Positions 17,506 through 24,879 of a DNA stretch of 40,095 bases are shown piece after piece. The notes under the pieces were generated by a model. That model saw only the letters and a list, made by a program, of their open reading frames with translations, was not told the origin of the DNA and made no database searches. The translations under genes and the position numbers were made by a program. Numbering within the stretch: the stretch's first letter is position 1; every line of letters starts with the position of its first letter. The DNA comes from Algoriphagus sp. AGSA1 (GTDB lineage: Bacteria > Bacteroidota > Bacteroidia > Cytophagales > Cyclobacteriaceae). The stretch is taken from contig NZ_JAJUWR010000043.1 of NCBI RefSeq assembly GCF_021390545.1, positions 1 to 40,095 on the forward strand, in the 5' to 3' direction.

Positions 17506-17800
17506 CTAAAAATTATGGTCAATAGAAAGTAAAAGTCCACCAATACGTCTTATTGATCTGTTTGGTATTCTGCAAATCAAATAACCCTCATGTTTATCCG
17601 AAAAAAGAACTGCCTTCACATCCTCCACGGAGGCTATTCTAGAATTAGTTGGTATCAGCTCCTTGATCACTAGATCCAGATCACCAGCTATTTCTTTGGT
17701 GTGTTTTATTTTTTTCTATATGAATGACCTCTACTAGTTTATAATTCAAGCTAGTGAGCCAACAATCATTTTGCTTCAAAATCCAGTTTAATATAAACCG
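17506..17800 (-). pseudogene. Degraded gene fragment with a frameshift
   Basis: On the minus strand, one open frame runs from about 17800 (FRFILNWILKQNDCWLTS...) to an A-rich tract near 17705-17720. A second frame continues from there (HTKEIAGDLDLVIKELIP...) to a stop at 17506. Joined across the A tract they read as one continuous, protein-like sequence of about 95 residues, but neither part has a start codon. I do not recognise the family. It looks like the 3' part of a broken gene. The rest of the gap up to 17364 is AT-rich and holds nothing clear. Confidence 0.35.
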
Positions 17801-17804
17801 AAAG

Positions 17805-18248
17805 CTACTTCTCTGCTTCTGAATACTTTGCTCGGCCTACTAAGGGTTCGGAAATGATGAAATCAACAGAATCACCACTTTTATAACTGGATGCTTTACA
17901 TGAAAAACATAAAAATGATATGGTTTGCCCTGATTCCATTTTGACAATCACATTATATGCATCTTCTCTATAATGAGTAAATGAAGACATCATACTAGGA
18001 TGATCAGAAAACATTGACGGCGGCCCCACCCATTCACCCTCAGAAAAAGAATATCCAACTACAGTTCCTTTTGCAGTGTATGAATTACCCAGTAATTCAT
18101 TTGTAATAATTACAACTAGAACAATAATAGGGAAAAGGATGAAAACCCTGAAAAACGAAATATTTAATGACCTTGTTTCTGAATCAATCAATGCGATTTC
18201 CCTATCTCTTCTATCCTCCCAATCAGAATAACCTTTTAAACACCTCAT
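17805..18248 (-). CDS. Single-pass membrane protein, unknown
   Basis: A 147-residue protein with one strong transmembrane helix at about 32-51 (SFFRVFILFPIIVLVVIITN). The hydrophilic N-terminal 30 residues are charged, and a C-terminal domain of about 90 residues is rich in beta strands (AKGTVVGYSF, YNVIVKMESGQTISFLCF, GDSVDFIIS). The outside domain has two cysteines in a FLCFSCKAS motif. The layout resembles DUF3592-type small membrane proteins, but I am not certain. It stands alone between gene remnants. Confidence 0.6.
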   Translation of the reverse strand: MRCLKGYSDWEDRRDREIALIDSETRSLNISFFRVFILFPIIVLVVIITNELLGNSYTAKGTVVGYSFSEGEWVGPPSMFSDHPSMMSSFTHYREDAYNVIVKMESGQTISFLCFSCKASSYKSGDSVDFIISEPLVGRAKYSEAEK

Positions 18249-18300
18249 TACTAATTATCTATGACCATTTAAATATAAGATAGTTTTTGAGAAGAGACCG

Positions 18301-18441
18301 TTAACACTTTAATAATTCAACAAACTCAGTCTCAAATTCCGGGATGACTTGTTCGGGGAAATTTAGTACCTTTTTAAACACCAATACAAAAGAGGCATTG
18401 CCCCGAAGATTATGGCGAACACACGGCCCATCCCTTATTTT
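18301..18441 (-). pseudogene. Possible C-terminal gene fragment
   Basis: An open frame of 46 sense codons on the minus strand (GPCVRHNLRGNASFVLVFKK to FETEFVELLKC, then TAA) looks protein-like but has no start codon and is preceded in frame by TGA at 18442-18444. It may be the tail of a deleted gene. The remainder of the 300-bp gap between 18249 and 18549 shows nothing else. Confidence 0.25.
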
Positions 18442-18549
18442 TCAAAACCACTGAGACAGTTTGGTTCAAAAAGAATTTAAAACAAGGCAGAACCAAATTA
18501 TTAACTCAAAGTCATTCGATATTGCGATAAGAATCATTTCAAAAATCGC

Positions 18550-18798
18550 ATGTACAACTGGGCAGAAATATGTAGTGAATTAAAAGGGATCGAGAAGCGT
18601 GTGGAAATAAAAGTAAGCTTGATTATAAGCGCAAATCCAGATCCATTCCCTTTTGATCGCTTTAAAAAGGCGCATGAAATTGCATCTCTTTCCAGAGCCA
18701 TCCGAGGGTTTATTGAGCAGGATAATGAAAAGGATGGTTCTATTCTCCTACAAATGCTTCTGGAAAAGGGAGTAAAACTAAAGTCGGTAAGGGAATAG
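18550..18798 (+). CDS. Small hypothetical protein
   Basis: An 82-residue soluble protein starting MYNWAEICSELKGIEKRVEI. It consists of predicted helices separated by a short PDPFPFDRF turn. No family is recognised. It and the next gene are the only plus-strand genes between the CBASS operon and the transfer genes, 119 bp apart, so they may form a small unit. Its protein-like composition supports a real gene, but nothing more. Confidence 0.5.
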   Translation: MYNWAEICSELKGIEKRVEIKVSLIISANPDPFPFDRFKKAHEIASLSRAIRGFIEQDNEKDGSILLQMLLEKGVKLKSVRE

Positions 18799-18917
18799 AG
18801 CGAAAAAAAATCATTATACCATTTGCACTCCTACTACAGAATAAATCAGCATTTGGTAGACGAACTAATGCTTCCTCTATATTATTTGACATATTTATAC
18901 GAGAATAGATTAAACAC

Positions 18918-19217
18918 ATGAGAAAATTAATCGTCCATTTTATACAAAAGGATTCCAAGAGTAAAGATTCAATTCTTATCCTGAAGATCGGAGGAGTCAA
19001 CAATACTGGTCAGCGATGGGCTATCAGTACCAAAGAGGCTATTGAAGGGATACGTTCCGGGAGTTGGGAGTTATTTGTTTTAGCAAACAACAATGAAATC
19101 CCTGTGCGAATCAAAGAGACCGAAGACACACCTCCGATATTATTTGCCCAGGGAGACGGTTACCTCCACAACATACTGGAAGACCTACCGGAAATCAATT
19201 GGGAGGAAATTCTTTAA
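18918..19217 (+). CDS. DUF3892-like small protein
   Basis: A 99-residue protein. The middle part, NTGQRWAISTKEAIEGIRSG, followed by SWELFVLANNNEIPVRIKE, matches the layout of DUF3892-type proteins (a strand, a TK/SKEEAI helix ending in a G-rich turn, then strands ending in V-x-V). The function of that family is not known. The C-terminal acidic segment (NILEDLPEINWEEIL) is an addition. No signal peptide. Confidence 0.55.
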   Translation: MRKLIVHFIQKDSKSKDSILILKIGGVNNTGQRWAISTKEAIEGIRSGSWELFVLANNNEIPVRIKETEDTPPILFAQGDGYLHNILEDLPEINWEEIL

Positions 19218-19360
19218 TCTGATAATCCTGAATAATGCCGGTTGCCATATGTCCTTACCTAACCCTAGGTAATACAAAGTACAGGATAAGGAAGAGTCCT
19301 TGCCGCAAATAGTATCCGAATAGGTGCAATTGGATGTAGCTATCAATAGTTACTGGGCAC

Positions 19361-20839
19361 TTAGCCAATAATTCTTAATTTTCCCTCTGTATGTTCCAAA
19401 AAGGCATTGCTTTGTTCCAACAGTGCCTGCATTTTGTCCATGTCTTCGCTTACAATCGTGGCGCTAAATTCATGGGTGCGGGAAAGCATTCGAATATAGG
19501 GCTTAGGATCACTTTGTCTGGTTAATTTTCTTAAGGCTCCCAAATAATCCTCCCTATACACTGTTGGTATTATTATTTTGGATTGCATTGCTTTTGTTAG
19601 CTCAGCATTCATCATTACCCTGGCCACACGCCCGTTTCCATCCAAAAACGGATGAATTTCGCTGATAACGAACATAATATAGGCTGCCTTCGCAAATGGG
19701 TGCTTTAGTGCTTGGTAAAAGTCAAAACTTTTGATCAGCGTTCCCCTTACAAGTGAAGAATCAACAAATTCAGTTTGACCGGCATAATTATTAATATGCT
19801 TAAAACTTCCGGGATTCTTATCTGCCCTAGCAGATAAGAATAGCTGGTGTCTATAACTCAATATGGTAAGTAATTCCTCCGGTGAATTGGGAGTAGTACT
19901 CATTTCGCTCTTATTTGAGACAATCCTGTAAGTCCCCAAAACGTCATGCGAATCTTCATTTCTATTTACAAGTGGTTGTTGGGTCTGGATAATTTGCTTT
20001 GCCTCCGCCACTTCGAACACGGTACCCTCGATGTAATTAGAAAAATAACTTTCAAAAAATGCAAAATTCCTGTACGACTTGTTACTGAGGTTTTGCTCTT
20101 CCCTGTATTTGAATTCCTGTTGGGCCAATTCCTGAAACAACATTTCGAATAAACTAATCCTGGCAGGATCATAAGGATTACCAAATGCACGTGCGGCGGC
20201 TACCGGAGATTTTAATATAGTTGCCGGATGGGTTGTCAGTAGTGCGCTGATTATCTTGTTTAGTTTATCAAACTCAGGTTGCATAGTTAATTCCTTCGCT
20301 AGGATCCTAGCCCGGTCTCTTACTTTATTCAGCTCCTGTTCTCCGTTTACCCTTATAATTTGTTCCAGACGATCTTCTATTTCAGGAAATGTCAACGTTT
20401 TTGAATCAGGCCCCGGTCTCCTTGAGACTTGAAGGTTCTCCAAAAATGCCCGTTCACGTTGGGAAGCATATAACTCCCCAGATAATGGGCTGTCTCCTTC
20501 TATTGGCCCGTTACCTTTCAAAAAGTGGATCATTATGCCCGGCAATTCAATTTTCTTGGTGTATTTATACGTCAGAAATATCTGACCTGCATTCGTAGGC
20601 TTAAATTCCAGCGCAGAACGATGGCTTAATACTGCTCCTGGATATAATTTCCCAAGAACAGAAAACAGATTTCTTCTTATGATAGCTGCTGGGCTATCCT
20701 CGAAATTAGCTGAATATAATCTAGGTGCAATTTTTCTGATTTTACCTTCTTTTTCCAGTTTTGAAACAAACCTGGAGATAGTTGGATCAGAAGAGCTATA
20801 TATAATTTCCTGTAAGTGGATTGGGATATTTTTTTCCAT
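19361..20839 (-). CDS. AbiEi-like winged-helix/Fic AMP-transferase fusion
   Basis: A 492-residue single-chain protein. Residues 1-80 resemble the N-terminal winged helix of AbiEi-type antitoxins (KIRKIAPRLYSANF, then LGKLYPGAVLSHRSALEF), which bind DNA and repress their own operon. The C-terminal half is a Fic domain with the complete motif HPFLDGNGRVAR (396-407); Fic enzymes usually AMPylate a target protein. The inhibitory helix motif [S/T]xxxE[G/N] is present before it as SNYIEG (267-272), so activity is self-restrained. Five direct repeats lie over and upstream of the start, suggesting autoregulation. The start is the ATG at 20839, inside the first repeat. Confidence 0.85.
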   Translation of the reverse strand: MEKNIPIHLQEIIYSSSDPTISRFVSKLEKEGKIRKIAPRLYSANFEDSPAAIIRRNLFSVLGKLYPGAVLSHRSALEFKPTNAGQIFLTYKYTKKIELPGIMIHFLKGNGPIEGDSPLSGELYASQRERAFLENLQVSRRPGPDSKTLTFPEIEDRLEQIIRVNGEQELNKVRDRARILAKELTMQPEFDKLNKIISALLTTHPATILKSPVAAARAFGNPYDPARISLFEMLFQELAQQEFKYREEQNLSNKSYRNFAFFESYFSNYIEGTVFEVAEAKQIIQTQQPLVNRNEDSHDVLGTYRIVSNKSEMSTTPNSPEELLTILSYRHQLFLSARADKNPGSFKHINNYAGQTEFVDSSLVRGTLIKSFDFYQALKHPFAKAAYIMFVISEIHPFLDGNGRVARVMMNAELTKAMQSKIIIPTVYREDYLGALRKLTRQSDPKPYIRMLSRTHEFSATIVSEDMDKMQALLEQSNAFLEHTEGKLRIIG

Positions 20840-21023
20840 TATAAATCAGGTTCAAACTCAATATTATAAATATTTTCCATTATAAATAACTATTAGACAA
20901 ATATTTTCTATTATGATAAAAATTGTCCTTGCAAGTTTTTTCCAATACATGAGCGATTCTAACTAGAAATGTTAAATATTTTCAGTTATAAAGGTTCAAA
21001 ATAAGAATATTTTCCAATATAGA
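20830..21023 (-). promoter_or_regulatory. Five direct repeats upstream of the winged-helix/Fic gene
   Basis: On the plus strand, five copies of a 16-base unit close to TATTTTCCATTATAAA occur at 20830-20845 (overlapping the start codon), 20871-20886, 20902-20920 (degenerate), 20977-20992 and 21008-21023. Distances between copies are 41, 31, 75 and 31 bp, near whole turns of the helix. They are the likely operator for the N-terminal winged helix. The rest of the gap to 21234 holds only a TGGCCA-containing inverted repeat (21177-21219). Confidence 0.65.
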
Positions 21024-21234
21024 TAGATCATCCCAGCTTGAACTCCTAAGTACTTACCTAAGAAAACCATCATAAGTTTCCACCACTAAACAATTCCAAC
21101 CAATCTAAAAAAACATCTTTCGGTAAACTACTGAAAAGACAAACACCCGTAATTCTTCACTAACTCTTGCGCTTCCATGGCCACATTGAATTTTTCAATT
21201 CAGTAAGTCACGTGGCCATTGGTAGCATATGTTT

Positions 21235-21375
21235 TCATCTTTTACCCTTCGAAAGATCCACCAACTGCTCAATAGCTTCAGTTTTAAATACGGATCTTTT
21301 ATAGACCAAACCCTTTTCAGTATCCAGCCATGACCAAAAAAGGGGTTGCCCCCTCTTTCTAAAATGGACACTCAT
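21235..21375 (-). CDS. Small protein overlapping the end of ardC
   Basis: An open frame of 46 codons from ATG at 21375 to TGA at 21235, overlapping the last 17 bp of ardC. The peptide begins MSVHFRKRGQPLFW and contains WLDTEKGLVYKRSVFKTEA; it is basic, aromatic-rich and reads like a real protein. The overlap with ardC suggests translational coupling. No family recognised. Confidence 0.5.
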   Translation of the reverse strand: MSVHFRKRGQPLFWSWLDTEKGLVYKRSVFKTEAIEQLVDLSKGKR

Positions 21376-22345
21376 TGAGAATATAATCGACTGCTTTCTG
21401 CGCTTTGCTAGCTGCGTCTATTAGTAGATGTTTGTCGTTCCGAAGTTCCTTTAACCAGCTTTGGATATACGCTGCTGAGTTTTCCAGCAGATTTTCATCC
21501 AATATCCCTGTGTAGTTATTTAGGTAACCTGCCCCCATTTCCGCCAAAAGTTCTTCTCTTGCATACCCGGAATCAGAAAATGAATGTGGGTTTGTGATTT
21601 CTGTCCTATTAAGTCTCGAAGAATGCCCTGTCGCATGGCAAAGCTCATGGTAAAGCACTCCAAAATAGGCTTCGCTCGATGGAAACAATTTCCTTTCCGG
21701 CATGGTAATTTGATCAAGATCCGTTCTGTAATATGCCATGGAACCTTGATGAATCAACTCGGGAGGCCTTACCATTTCTGCATAAATTTTCTGGCAGGCC
21801 TCATTTTCCAGTAACTGGGTTTTAAGTGATGCCTCTGGAAACTCCCAATCGATCCCCTCTATCTGTTCTATGGGAAAGACCTTGAATTCTCTGAGAAATC
21901 CGGATCTACCGACCTGTTTGAGATCATAGAAGTCCAGTTTGCTCTCGGGAATCGTCTTCCCTGTCTTCTTGTCCCTGAAGACAAAGTTCCAGAAGCAGAT
22001 GGGAAGAGCCTTTGCACCCTTCTTAATTTTACCACCTAATGAATTAGCCTGTTTGAAAGTCAGGTAATACGGATACTGATGCCCACAGGATAATAACAGC
22101 CAGAGGTTAATCCCTTTATAAGGTTTCTTGGTGAGGTAATTACAGGGCAATCCCATCTCATGCCAAGGTTGCTTCCAGGGAATCACTCCCTGTTCCAGTT
22201 TCTCAATAATCAGATCGGTAAACTTCTGATAGATATCCGATGATCCTTTTGTTTTTACTGAGTTTACAGCCTTACTTGAATAGGCCTCCCTGTTCTTCCT
22301 TCTTACAGGTGTCTCACTTACTGATCTTTTTACTTCAGTCTTCAT
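21359..22345 (-). CDS. ardC: ArdC-like antirestriction protein
   Basis: A 328-residue ArdC-type protein: an N-terminal single-stranded-DNA-binding domain (IIEKLEQGVIPWKQPW, then YKGINLWLL, then AKALPICFWNFVF) and a C-terminal metallopeptidase domain with YHELCHATGH. ArdC proteins of conjugative plasmids bind the incoming single strand and protect it from restriction. The start is placed at the ATG at 22345; a frame extension to 22387 lies inside a leader shared with radC and is probably not translated. The element thus carries both a restriction system and an antirestriction gene. Confidence 0.85.
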   Translation of the reverse strand: MKTEVKRSVSETPVRRKNREAYSSKAVNSVKTKGSSDIYQKFTDLIIEKLEQGVIPWKQPWHEMGLPCNYLTKKPYKGINLWLLLSCGHQYPYYLTFKQANSLGGKIKKGAKALPICFWNFVFRDKKTGKTIPESKLDFYDLKQVGRSGFLREFKVFPIEQIEGIDWEFPEASLKTQLLENEACQKIYAEMVRPPELIHQGSMAYYRTDLDQITMPERKLFPSSEAYFGVLYHELCHATGHSSRLNRTEITNPHSFSDSGYAREELLAEMGAGYLNNYTGILDENLLENSAAYIQSWLKELRNDKHLLIDAASKAQKAVDYILNECPF

Positions 22346-22487
22346 AGCTATTGTGTTTTGGTTTGACAAATACTTATGAAGCTGCACCAGCCTGAGCCGG
22401 GCACTAAGTGCAAGAGGAATCGGAATAAACCAGCAGGGGCGAAAGCATGGGATTTATGCCGAAGTCTCTTGCCTCGTGTGACCGGTT
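22346..22487 (-). promoter_or_regulatory. Leader of ardC: long hairpin plus segment shared with radC leader
   Basis: A long imperfect hairpin spans 22394-22487. Its inner arms are GCAAGAG (22410-22416) and CTCTTGC (22466-22472), continued by TCGG and ATAAA pairs, with outer GAGCCGG opposite CCGGTTC. Between the hairpin and the ardC start, the minus strand reads AGCTTCATAA then TTTGTCAAACCAAAAC. Both parts recur upstream of radC at the same distance. The remaining 22488-22758 shows no gene or clear signal. Confidence 0.6.
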
Positions 22488-22758
22488 CTGGCTAAATTGG
22501 CTGAAGAAGGAATAGAAAAAATTAAAGTTTTACTGTAGGCTCACACAATACCCCTAAAGAACCATTACACTAAAGAACCCTCAAAATTGCATTTGAAAAA
22601 CTTGCTCTATATGACTTACTGCTTTGAAATAGGTCAACTTATTGAAATCACAATCACATTTTTATCGTATCTAAAAGCAAAAATGACTTTGAATAAAAAC
22701 ATACGTACTGATCGAAAATGAAAAACGGAGTTGAATTCAGAAAAATAAAAAAGGAAGC

Positions 22759-23229
22759 CTAAAGCTCCCCTTCATCTGCAAAGGAATAGTATCCTTCAGT
22801 TGTCATAATCACATGATCCAGCACTGGGATATCCAGAAGGTTTCCAGCCTGTTTGATTCGCTGGGTTAATCGCTTATCCTGTTCTGAAGGTCTCAGATTC
22901 CCTGAAGGATGATTATGAGCTATTATTACTGAACTAGAATTTGATTTGATGGCTGCCGCATAGACTAGTTTAATATCTACCACTGTACCAGCTGTACCTC
23001 CAGAACTGATAGTTACTATCCCTAAAACTCTATTAGCTCTGGATAGCAGCATCACTTTGAAATCCTCAACAAACTCTATCCTGTCCTGATCCCAGGCTTG
23101 GGCAAACACTTCATATACCTGTCTGGAACAATCCACCTTCGGTCTTTGACTGCTTTTAATCTTGGCACTGTAGCTCAGCTTAATCTCAGCTACTTCAAAC
23201 AAATCAATTTTTCTTTCTTGGGTCTCCAT
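22759..23229 (-). CDS. radC: RadC-like JAB/MPN domain protein
   Basis: A 156-residue protein of the RadC (DUF2466) family with the JAMM metal motif HNHPSGNLRPSEQD followed by LTQRIKQAGNLLDIPVLDHVI. It lacks the N-terminal helix-hairpin-helix domain of chromosomal RadC, as usual for short RadC genes of mobile elements in Bacteroidota. The enzymatic role is unknown; the fold is that of metal-dependent isopeptidases. It lies between ardC and the transfer operon and is transcribed away from the latter. Confidence 0.88.
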   Translation of the reverse strand: METQERKIDLFEVAEIKLSYSAKIKSSQRPKVDCSRQVYEVFAQAWDQDRIEFVEDFKVMLLSRANRVLGIVTISSGGTAGTVVDIKLVYAAAIKSNSSSVIIAHNHPSGNLRPSEQDKRLTQRIKQAGNLLDIPVLDHVIMTTEGYYSFADEGEL

Positions 23230-23360
23230 AATCTTTTTCGTTTTTGTGGAACAATGAATTATGAAGCTTCATCAGGCCGTGGGCGACAAAGACCGGAAGG
23301 CAAAGGAATAAAAAGCGCAGCGCAGCAAGCGGCTTTATGCCGGAAGCTTTCGGTCGCCCA
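23230..23360 (-). promoter_or_regulatory. Leader of radC: long hairpin related to the ardC leader
   Basis: The outer arms TGGGCGAC (23280-23287) and GTCGCCCA (23353-23360) pair perfectly, and inside them GGAATAAAAAGC can pair with GGCTTTATGCC. The core, GGAATAAA...CAGC...AAGC...TTTATGCCG, matches the hairpin upstream of ardC. On the minus strand AGCTTCATAA and then CACAAAAAC lie between hairpin and start codon, again as in ardC. GC content is clearly higher than in the surroundings. The rest of 23361-23632 holds nothing clear except the start of the transfer operon. Confidence 0.6.
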
Positions 23361-23632
23361 GAGCCCAGAGGACTAACTTTGTGAGGAATTCAGAGGCCAA
23401 AACTCTCATTTTTTTTGCTATCAAATTCCCTAGAATAAATCCCAATTAACCATCTAGATATATACCTAGCAATTGGTTAAGGTGTCAGTAATTACACATT
23501 CCCCAATCCAAATACTTTCATTATTTTTTTTTGGTAGCTACCACATCGGTGTAAAAACCAGGAATTTACCATACCCACATTTGCTTCTGTCAGCGAGACA
23601 AATCAAGGACGCTGACTCAAAACAGTCGCACT

Positions 23633-24079
23633 ATGTTGGAAGCAATTACCTGGAACACATACTTCAGCACCTTGGCAGTAGTCATAGCGGCTTACTATAT
23701 AACCATACTGGTAGCACACTATCCACAAGAATTTCGCAGCCTGCTTTCCGGCAGGATAAATAAGATCAGTCAGAACCGTCAACAGGAAGAGGAGCAGGAC
23801 CACAGGAGGATTGATGGAAAGCCTACTGATCATTTTGAAGAGTTGGAAGCAACAGTTGCGGAATTAAGCGGCATCCTCGGGAAGGCGGGGCAAAATAGGA
23901 TAAGCAAGGAAACATTGCTATTGCAGCTGATCCAGATGCTGTCAAACCACACCGGGCTTCGGGAGCCCGCCTACCGGGTTGCCGTTATCAATTTCATTTT
24001 AGAAAACGCTGAAAAGCAGTGCAGGATTTCCTTCAGCGAAACAGAACTCGAAGAAGCCTGGGCTGCTCATTCTCCTTAA
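23633..24079 (+). CDS. Membrane-anchored protein at the start of the transfer operon
   Basis: A 148-residue protein with one N-terminal transmembrane helix (about 10-28, YFSTLAVVIAAYYITILVAHY) and a cytoplasmic helical domain. It precedes traE by 64 bp in the same direction and lies where CTnDOT-type elements carry short accessory Tra proteins (TraA-D region). I do not recognise the family and give no symbol. Confidence 0.65.
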   Translation: MLEAITWNTYFSTLAVVIAAYYITILVAHYPQEFRSLLSGRINKISQNRQQEEEQDHRRIDGKPTDHFEELEATVAELSGILGKAGQNRISKETLLLQLIQMLSNHTGLREPAYRVAVINFILENAEKQCRISFSETELEEAWAAHSP

Positions 24080-24143
24080 TTCCAATCAAGCATAACCCTC
24101 CCAAAACTTTACAGCATCACAACAACCACTAAATAAAGCAAAC

Positions 24144-24473
24144 ATGAAAAAGAACCAGCAACTCCTTACCTCATCCAAGTCAAGAGCAGGCCTATCTGCC
24201 CTACTGCTAGTTTTTTCTACACTGACTGCAAAAGCCCAGGATGGTCTTGCAGGAATCAACGAAGCCAACCGACAGGTTCGAAGCTACTTTGATGCAGGCA
24301 CTAGTCTGATGTATGCCATCGGCGCTATTCTGGGATTGATCGGCGCAGTTAAAGTTTACCAAAAATGGAATGCAGGCGACCCGGACACCGGAAAAGTTGC
24401 CGCTGCCTGGTTTGGAAGCTGCGTGTTTCTCGTGGTAGTCGCCACAGTCATCAAGTCCTTCTTTGGGGTATAA
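24144..24473 (+). CDS. traE: Conjugative transposon protein TraE (DUF4134)
   Basis: A 109-residue DUF4134 protein. A signal peptide ending at AKAQ (about 1-30) is followed by an exported helix and two hydrophobic segments (SLMYAIGAILGLIGAV and WFGSCVFLVVVATVI). The conserved KVYQKWNAGDPDTGK lies between them, as is typical of TraE. It corresponds in size and layout to the VirB2/VirB3-like small subunits of type IV secretion. It is followed by traF after 17 bp. Confidence 0.92.
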   Translation: MKKNQQLLTSSKSRAGLSALLLVFSTLTAKAQDGLAGINEANRQVRSYFDAGTSLMYAIGAILGLIGAVKVYQKWNAGDPDTGKVAAAWFGSCVFLVVVATVIKSFFGV

Positions 24474-24490
24474 TCAAAACTTACACACCC

Positions 24491-24817
24491 ATGGGAACTA
24501 GCATTTATAAAATCAATAAAGGCATCAATAAGTCCATCGAATTCAAAGGATTAAAAGCCCAGTATATCTGGTACCTCGGTGCCGGTGTGCTGGCACTACT
24601 TGTCAGCTTCGCCATCTTATTTATTCTTGGGGTAAATCCCTTTATCTGTCTGATCATTATCACAATCTCAGGATCAGTTTTAGTCGTCAAGGTCTATCAA
24701 CTCAGCCATAAATATGGGGAACACGGCATGATGAAAAAGCTTGCCCACCGTCAGATCCCGCATGGCATCCGCATCAAATCAAGAGGAATCTATCGGAAAC
24801 CCAGAACTAAAAAATAG
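24491..24817 (+). CDS. traF: Conjugative transposon protein TraF (DUF4133)
   Basis: A 108-residue DUF4133 protein with start at the ATG at 24491 (MGTSIYKINKGINKSIEFKG); a longer frame beginning at 24365 overlaps traE and is not needed. Two adjacent transmembrane helices (about 26-46 and 50-68) are followed by a basic cytoplasmic tail ending in KPRTKK. In these elements traF lies before traG and is the VirB3-like partner of the VirB4 ATPase. Confidence 0.9.
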   Translation: MGTSIYKINKGINKSIEFKGLKAQYIWYLGAGVLALLVSFAILFILGVNPFICLIIITISGSVLVVKVYQLSHKYGEHGMMKKLAHRQIPHGIRIKSRGIYRKPRTKK

Positions 24818-24879
24818 CCCATATACGCTAGTCAAACCCACAAAAACCCTCATTCCCAAAGAGAAAATTAAACCAATCC

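Noticed and set aside
20830..21023. CRISPR-like array
   Set aside because: The repeats are only 16 bp, degenerate and unevenly spaced with AT-rich spacers, and no cas gene is near; they fit an operator.
22346..22387. N-terminal extension of ardC by 14 codons
   Set aside because: This stretch is part of the leader that recurs in front of radC, where it is not coding.
24365..24490. Longer start for traF
   Set aside because: The extension overlaps traE in another frame and lacks similarity to the TraF start; ATG at 24491 gives the normal length.
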